Of a DNA stretch of 64,000 nucleotides, positions 62,466 through 64,000 are shown one piece after another (positions within the stretch are counted from its first letter, which is position 1; every line of letters starts with the position of its first letter). Location: the NCBI RefSeq assembly GCF_002843175.1, contig NZ_PJEO01000054.1:62001-126000 (forward strand). Reading direction: 5' to 3'. Under the pieces are notes generated by a model. The model searched no databases and was not told where the DNA came from. It was given only the letters and a program-made list of their open reading frames with translations. This DNA comes from Confluentibacter flavum. GTDB taxonomy: Bacteria > Bacteroidota > Bacteroidia > Flavobacteriales > Flavobacteriaceae. A program made the translations under genes and the position numbers.

Positions 62466-62640
62466 ATGCTTTTACTAATATCGATAAAGTGTTTGAATTA
62501 TGATTGTTGGAATATTATTATTTTGGTGTAGGAAGTTTTGCTGCCTTTACGTATGTTTATTTAGCTTCAGATAATTTTTCTTTGAGTTCTTGATTAATAG
62601 CTGTTTGTTCAAAGCTTCTTCAGGACAAGACAGCGCATTA

Positions 62641-62676
62641 AAAAAGCCTCATTTATTTGAATAAATGAGGCTTTTT
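62641..62676 (-). terminator. Terminator of the anti-sigma gene
   Basis: 17-bp perfect stem (62641-62657 with 62660-62676). T runs on both strands. It begins 22 bp after the anti-sigma stop. Confidence 0.85.
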
Positions 62677-62698
62677 ACTGAGGGATTTTGCTATTAAT

Positions 62699-63487
62699 CT
62701 ATTGTAAAGTAATTTCGGCTACAGAGTTTTGTAAAGAAGCAATGGTGTTACCTCCTTTAGGCTCGATGGTTATGTTTAAACCAAGCGCATTTTCAGTATA
62801 AGGAATGGTTTTTAATTGTCTGTCTGTTTCACTTAAAATACCCAAGCTTACCATTTTACCTTGTAATTCTGCCCATATTTGGTAGCATTGTTCTTCCGGT
62901 AATTTAGGAAGTGATACCACGTCAATCATAGACGTTTTATCTTTAGCATTAATATATGCCACGGTTTTTAAGTTTTTTGCACGACTATTTCCTTCAATAA
63001 TATACTTATATGTCTCAGGGTCATTAAGTTGTTTAAATTGGCGCATGATGTCATCCAATTTTTTATTGTTCATTTCTATGTCACTTCTTAAATCGAAAAT
63101 TTCATCAACAACTACTTGATTTTCTTCGGATAGTTTTTCTTTTTGATCGTAAAGAGAAAAGGACCACCCGGCAAAAATTAGAGCGGCAATACTCGCTGCA
63201 ATACCAAGTTTATGCCAATTTTTATACTTTTTATAAGTATTCATATTAACAACAGGTGTTTCGTCAATCTCATCTAAAATAGTTTCTAAGATGTGTTTGG
63301 GGGCATCAACAGCATTACTTTTAGCAACCACTTCTAGGTTAAATTGTAATGTATTGTAGGCATTCTGTACCTCAGGATATTTTGAGAGATAAGTTTCAGT
63401 CATTTCTGTTTCGGCAGAAGTAGTGTCTCCCAATAGATATTTTTCTAGTAGGCCAGAATCTAAAAAAGTAGTTATTTTTGCATTCAT
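62699..63487 (-). CDS. Anti-sigma factor (RskA-like C-terminal domain)
   Basis: 262 aa. N-terminal helical segment (LEKYLLGDTTSAETEMTETYLSKYPEVQ) binds sigma; one membrane segment (~residues 91-109); then a coiled stretch and a periplasmic RskA-type domain with VVSLPKLPEEQCYQIWAELQGKMVSLGIL. It sits 13 bp after the ECF sigma gene, the standard order for a sigma/anti-sigma pair. The signal sensed is unknown. Confidence 0.9.
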   Translation of the reverse strand: MNAKITTFLDSGLLEKYLLGDTTSAETEMTETYLSKYPEVQNAYNTLQFNLEVVAKSNAVDAPKHILETILDEIDETPVVNMNTYKKYKNWHKLGIAASIAALIFAGWSFSLYDQKEKLSEENQVVVDEIFDLRSDIEMNNKKLDDIMRQFKQLNDPETYKYIIEGNSRAKNLKTVAYINAKDKTSMIDVVSLPKLPEEQCYQIWAELQGKMVSLGILSETDRQLKTIPYTENALGLNITIEPKGGNTIASLQNSVAEITLQ

Positions 63488-63500
63488 GACATTTTTTATG

Positions 63501-64000
63501 TTAAGGGCTGTAAATTTTTTTTAATTCACGTAACCCGATTTTTAATCTCGATTTTATAGTACCAAGAGGAATATCTAGTTCTTCACTGGCTTCTTGTTGT
63601 GTCATGCCCTCAAAAAAGAGTGCATGAAGCACAATTTGATATTTTTCATCCAGCGTGTTTAAATGTTTTTTTATATCTAAAACATCCTGGTTTAACTCGT
63701 TTGATGTTATTTTATATACGGATGAAGTTTCAATTTGGATTTCGTTATCACTTTTGGTTTTTAAAGATCGGACTTTGTCAATAGCTGTGTTGTATGCAAT
63801 TCTGTAAAGCCAAGTAAATAATTTGGCTTTCGTGGCATCATATTTTTTAGAGTATCGCCATATTTTCACAAAGCTTTCTTGAAGGACATCTTGGGCCGTA
63901 TCGTCATCAGTTATTATTTTTTTAATAACACCATACAAAGCATCTGCGTAGTTTTCATACAACAAATTAATGGCCTTTTTGTCTCCATGTTCAAGTAAAC
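63501..64000 (-). CDS. ECF-type sigma factor (5' end cut by window edge)
   Basis: The frame stays open to base 64000; the TTG at 63965 is inside the protein. Residues seen: INLLYENYADALYGVI, DTAQDVLQESFVKIWRY (region 2), FTWLYRIAYNTAIDKVRS, and region 4 with LDEKYQIVLHALFFEGMTQQEASEELDIPLGTIKSRLKIGLREL. Paired with the RskA-like anti-sigma gene. A candidate ECF promoter is present at 38174-38200, but there is no proof it uses this sigma. Confidence 0.9.
   Translation of the reverse strand, partial: LLEHGDKKAINLLYENYADALYGVIKKIITDDDTAQDVLQESFVKIWRYSKKYDATKAKLFTWLYRIAYNTAIDKVRSLKTKSDNEIQIETSSVYKITSNELNQDVLDIKKHLNTLDEKYQIVLHALFFEGMTQQEASEELDIPLGTIKSRLKIGLRELKKIYSP

Noticed and set aside
62480-62640. 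Possible small gene or remnant on the minus strand downstream of the anti-sigma gene
   Set aside because: Short frames such as one ending ELKEKLSEAK are open for only a few dozen codons, lie beyond the terminator and match nothing I recognise.

Overview
The window is AT-rich chromosomal DNA from a member of the Bacteroidota, most likely family Flavobacteriaceae. The evidence is gene content and order: a division and cell wall (dcw) cluster of the flavobacterial type without murF, ddl or ftsB; a short 287-aa primary sigma factor next to rpe; lpxK (hence an LPS outer membrane); TPR-containing hybrid histidine kinases; DUF6702 beside an M1 peptidase; and TAnnTTTG-type -7 promoter boxes with few Shine-Dalgarno sequences. 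No rRNA, CRISPR array, transposase or intact phage gene was seen. Two tRNAs are present (Arg-UCG and Gly-UCC).

Layout. 1-540 is the tail of a type-B carboxylesterase. 615-2035 (minus) holds engB and an alpha/beta hydrolase. 2250-18070 (plus) is the dcw cluster mraZ-rsmH-ftsL-ftsI-murE-mraY-murD-ftsW-murG-murC-ftsQ-ftsA-ftsZ, headed by a three-unit, 10-bp-period MraZ box and interrupted only by small hairpin repeats. A YqeY-like gene and tRNA-Arg follow. 18986-21955 (minus) is a Tat-exported enolase-superfamily enzyme and a lipoprotein esterase. 22308-24164 has an MtfA-like peptidase and two tandem CBS proteins. 24161-27445 (minus) has rpe, rpoD, a small unknown and a BetR/XRE-like regulator. 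27908-31310 is an AraC regulator followed by a DUF6134-like gene, a CPBP-like gene and an SDR; a decayed epimerase/SDR chimera lies at its end.

31.8-38.6 kb is the most accessory-looking part. A four-gene set (564-aa lipoprotein, radical SAM/SPASM protein, sterol-desaturase-family hydroxylase, outer-membrane barrel) sits behind a promoter. Its first three genes lie between two 86-bp direct repeats that each encode the same signal-peptide start. A ~100-bp promoter module is also duplicated 5 kb downstream, before another lipoprotein. This is my best candidate for an undescribed system. Small secreted unknowns and an ankyrin protein behind an ECF-type promoter follow.

38.7-46.2 kb holds an M48 peptidase, a GNAT protein, tRNA-Gly with a duplicated 3' end, peptidase E, two carboxypeptidase-regulatory-like proteins, DUF6702, an M1 peptidase and tatA. 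46.3-57.4 kb has two TPR-hybrid histidine kinases of equal length (749 aa) flanking an O-methyltransferase, an SDR, a Fer4_19 protein, msrA, the coiled-coil/Nif3 pair and lpxK. 55.1-62.4 kb (minus) is a tightly packed run: small Cys-rich membrane protein, GT2, ECF sigma, Nramp-like transporter, lipA, divergent GAPDH, hybrid kinase. The window ends in an anti-sigma/ECF-sigma pair, the sigma gene running off the edge.

All calls rest on reading the sequence and recalled family features; no database search was run, and alignments were counted by hand.
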